Assembly: GCA_031257715.1 (NCBI GenBank)
Contig: JAIROE010000015.1
Location: forward strand, 1-6,547
Length of the DNA stretch: 6,547 nucleotides
Direction: 5' to 3'
From: Treponema sp.
GTDB lineage: Bacteria > Spirochaetota > Spirochaetia > Treponematales > Breznakiellaceae
Made by a program: the position numbers and the translations under genes
Shown: piece after piece, positions 5,568 to 6,547 of the stretch
Numbering within the stretch: the stretch's first letter is position 1
How the letters are laid out: each line of letters starts with the position of its first letter
The notes under the pieces: generated by a model
Databases searched by the model: none
The model's input: the letters and a program-made list of their open reading frames with translations, nothing else
What the model was told of the DNA's origin: nothing

Positions 5568-6074
5568 ATGGAAAAACAGAACAGCGCAGAATGGGACAAC
5601 CGGTATCTTACCGGTATCGAAAAACTTGATGATCAGCACAGGGAGCTTGTCAGAATGATCGGCAATATCCCCGACGGGAAGGATGAGGAGGAAACGGGAA
5701 TTTTTCTGAGGCAAAATATCTTCCGTTTGATACAGTATCTGAAATTCCATTTTGGCGAAGAAGAGCGGTTTATGGAAAAGATTGGCTATCCCGATCTGGC
5801 CGTTCATACAAAACAGCATGAAAAATTTATGGAGGAACTTCTGGAATTGGTGAAACGGACCGGGGACGACAATTTTTTTTCGCCCGCCGCCATAATCCGT
5901 TATCTCAAGGATAGTATCCTTGCCCATATCGCCCTCATAGACAAAAAATACGCCACTTTCAATCATGTACTAAGCCTTCAGGCCGGAACTGTCGAAAGGC
6001 AGTATCAGCCGGTGCGCCGTTCCGCGTTTTGGCACGAACTGCAAAATCTGCCGACGGAGGCTTTTATAGGCTAA
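5568..6074 (+). CDS. Bacteriohemerythrin (di-iron O2-binding protein)
   Basis: This small cytoplasmic four-helix-bundle protein binds O2 at a non-haem di-iron site; roles in relatives include O2 storage, delivery, sensing or protection of anaerobic enzymes. All seven ligands are present among its 168 residues: H24 (DDQHREL), H61 and E65 (HFGEE), H80 and H84 (HTKQH), H120 and D125 (HIALID). The N-terminal AEWDNRYLTGIEKLDDQH is standard. The domain should end near residue 132, so about 35 extra residues (including LQAGTVERQYQPVRR and an SAFWHELQNL segment) form an unusual C-terminal tail without a recognisable domain. The ATG at 5568 is preceded by AGGAG, which is part of an inverted repeat. 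Its base composition is visibly more AT-rich than the upstream Sua5-type gene. No chemotaxis or signalling domain is fused. Confidence 0.93.
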   Translation: MEKQNSAEWDNRYLTGIEKLDDQHRELVRMIGNIPDGKDEEETGIFLRQNIFRLIQYLKFHFGEEERFMEKIGYPDLAVHTKQHEKFMEELLELVKRTGDDNFFSPAAIIRYLKDSILAHIALIDKKYATFNHVLSLQAGTVERQYQPVRRSAFWHELQNLPTEAFIG

Positions 6075-6079
6075 GAGCC

Positions 6080-6142
6080 TGTTGCACTTGCGGATTTTCT
6101 CGGTGCTTTGTGCGCGAAGCGCAACAAACTGCTAGAAAAATC
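6080..6142 (+). other. Long imperfect hairpin between the hemerythrin gene and aroF
   Basis: Nearly the whole stretch 6093-6142 can fold on itself. The tip is TTTGTGCGC (6107-6115), a GAA loop and GCGCAACAAA (6119-6128), giving nine pairs with one bulged A (6124). After a wobble-rich middle, the base pairs GATTTTCT (6093-6100) with AGAAAAATC (6134-6142), again with one bulged A. A rival pairing, TGTTGC (6080-6085) with GCAACA (6121-6126), would break the tip. No T-tract follows on either strand, so this is not a standard intrinsic terminator. It could be a dispersed repeat or miniature element, an mRNA leader of aroF, or a 3' stabilising structure of the hemerythrin transcript. Confidence 0.45.
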
Positions 6143-6151
6143 TTCCCCTGG

Positions 6152-6161
6152 TGGTATACCA
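6152..6161. promoter_or_regulatory. 10-bp perfect palindrome just before aroF
   Basis: TGGTATACCA is a perfect palindrome ending 7 bp before the aroF start codon. Its form resembles the short TnGT...ACnA sites bound by GntR/FadR-type repressors, but no such regulator is in the window. A TATACC within it could serve as a poor -10 element. It may also simply be coincidence. Confidence 0.25.
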
Positions 6162-6168
6162 TGATTTC

Positions 6169-6547
6169 ATGATTGTGGTTTTGGCAAAGTCGGTCAGCAT
6201 CCATGACAGGGAAATGGTCTGCGCATATCTGCGGGACCGCGGTTTTACCGTGCGGGAACAGTCGCTGGGGGATGACGCCGTCATCGGCGCATCGGGCAAG
6301 GGAACGGTTGATACACATGAACTGGGGCTGCTTCCCGGTGTTGAACGGGTTGCGGCTACCTCAAGGCCCTATGAGCTTGCGTCCCGTGAGTTTCATCATG
6401 AAGATACCATCGCCGCCGTCGAGGCTTCCCCCTTCGGCGGGGATGCGGATGCCGGCGCGGCGTTTCGTTCGGCCGTAAAGATAGGCGGCTCCAGAATAAC
6501 GATCATCGCCGGTCCCTGTGCGGTGGAAAGCCGGGAGCAGATCCTCG
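6169..6547 (+). CDS. aroF: DAHP synthase (3-deoxy-7-phosphoheptulonate synthase), 5' part
   Basis: This enzyme condenses phosphoenolpyruvate and erythrose 4-phosphate to DAHP, the first step of aromatic amino acid synthesis. Only the first 126 codons are present; the frame is still open at the right edge. Residues 1 to about 65 form a ferredoxin-like regulatory domain (MIVVLAK start, LPGVERV at 55-61), as in the Thermotoga-type enzymes controlled by tyrosine or phenylalanine. PYELASREFHHEDT at 68-81 and IAGPCAVES at 113-121 are family signatures; C117 is the expected metal ligand. The linker from about 84 to 106 is longer than usual. I use ATG 6169 because the family starts MIVV-like. It lacks a well-placed Shine-Dalgarno: GGTGG at 6150-6154 is 14 nt away. 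That GGTGG is better placed for ATG 6161, which opens a three-codon frame (MIS) whose stop overlaps ATG 6169. Confidence 0.9.
   Translation, partial: MIVVLAKSVSIHDREMVCAYLRDRGFTVREQSLGDDAVIGASGKGTVDTHELGLLPGVERVAATSRPYELASREFHHEDTIAAVEASPFGGDADAGAAFRSAVKIGGSRITIIAGPCAVESREQIL

Noticed and set aside
5406..5966. 186-codon minus-strand frame covering the start of the hemerythrin gene
   Set aside because: It is antisense to a gene with all seven iron ligands and shows no recognisable domain of its own.
6107..6128. Intrinsic terminator of the hemerythrin gene
   Set aside because: The stem is strong but no run of T follows it on either strand, so I list it only as a structure of unknown role.
6064..6318. 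Minus-strand frame antisense to the start of aroF
   Set aside because: The plus-strand frame through 6169-6547 has clear DAHP synthase motifs, which explains this region.

Overview
The window holds eight protein-coding genes, seven complete and one cut by the right edge, arranged as two divergent transcription blocks around a 102-bp intergenic region at 2935-3036. It reads as ordinary bacterial chromosome: moderately high GC, dense genes and several ATGA stop/start overlaps. I see no transposase, phage gene, tRNA, rRNA or CRISPR array. The combination of a leftward potA-potB-potC cassette, a hemerythrin-type O2-binding protein and a DAHP synthase with an N-terminal regulatory domain would suit an anaerobic or microaerophilic bacterium. 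A Treponema-like spirochaete is my best guess, but no marker gene in the window proves it.

Left block (42-2934, minus strand): potA, potB and potC encode the ATPase and two permeases of a spermidine/putrescine ABC importer. Each junction is a 4-bp ATGA overlap. The substrate-binding protein (potD) is not in the window and, if it belongs to this operon, should lie left of position 1. The potC 3' end lies in a strong inverted-repeat structure (1-58).

Centre (2935-3036): overlapping divergent promoters share one near-perfect dyad at 3001-3022. Read leftward, the dyad fills a 19-bp spacer between a -35-like and a -10-like hexamer, which is the classic arrangement of a MerR-activated promoter. 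Read rightward, it covers the expected start site of the promoter for the adjacent merR gene. The simplest model is a MerR-type protein that activates pot and represses itself. Its recognition helix region and a cysteine resemble the aldehyde-responsive AdhR group.

Right block (3037-6547, plus strand): merR overlaps corA (Mg2+/divalent cation channel) by 4 bp. After 43 bp comes a full-length Sua5/TsaC-type threonylcarbamoyl-AMP synthase, which acts in t6A tRNA modification. After an AT-rich 80-bp gap comes a hemerythrin with all seven iron ligands; its ribosome-binding site is one arm of an inverted repeat. A 94-bp gap with a long imperfect hairpin and a 10-bp palindrome precedes the first 126 codons of a DAHP synthase, the entry enzyme of the shikimate pathway. 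The right-block genes share no obvious pathway. The strongest regulatory signal in the window is the MerR/pot promoter region.
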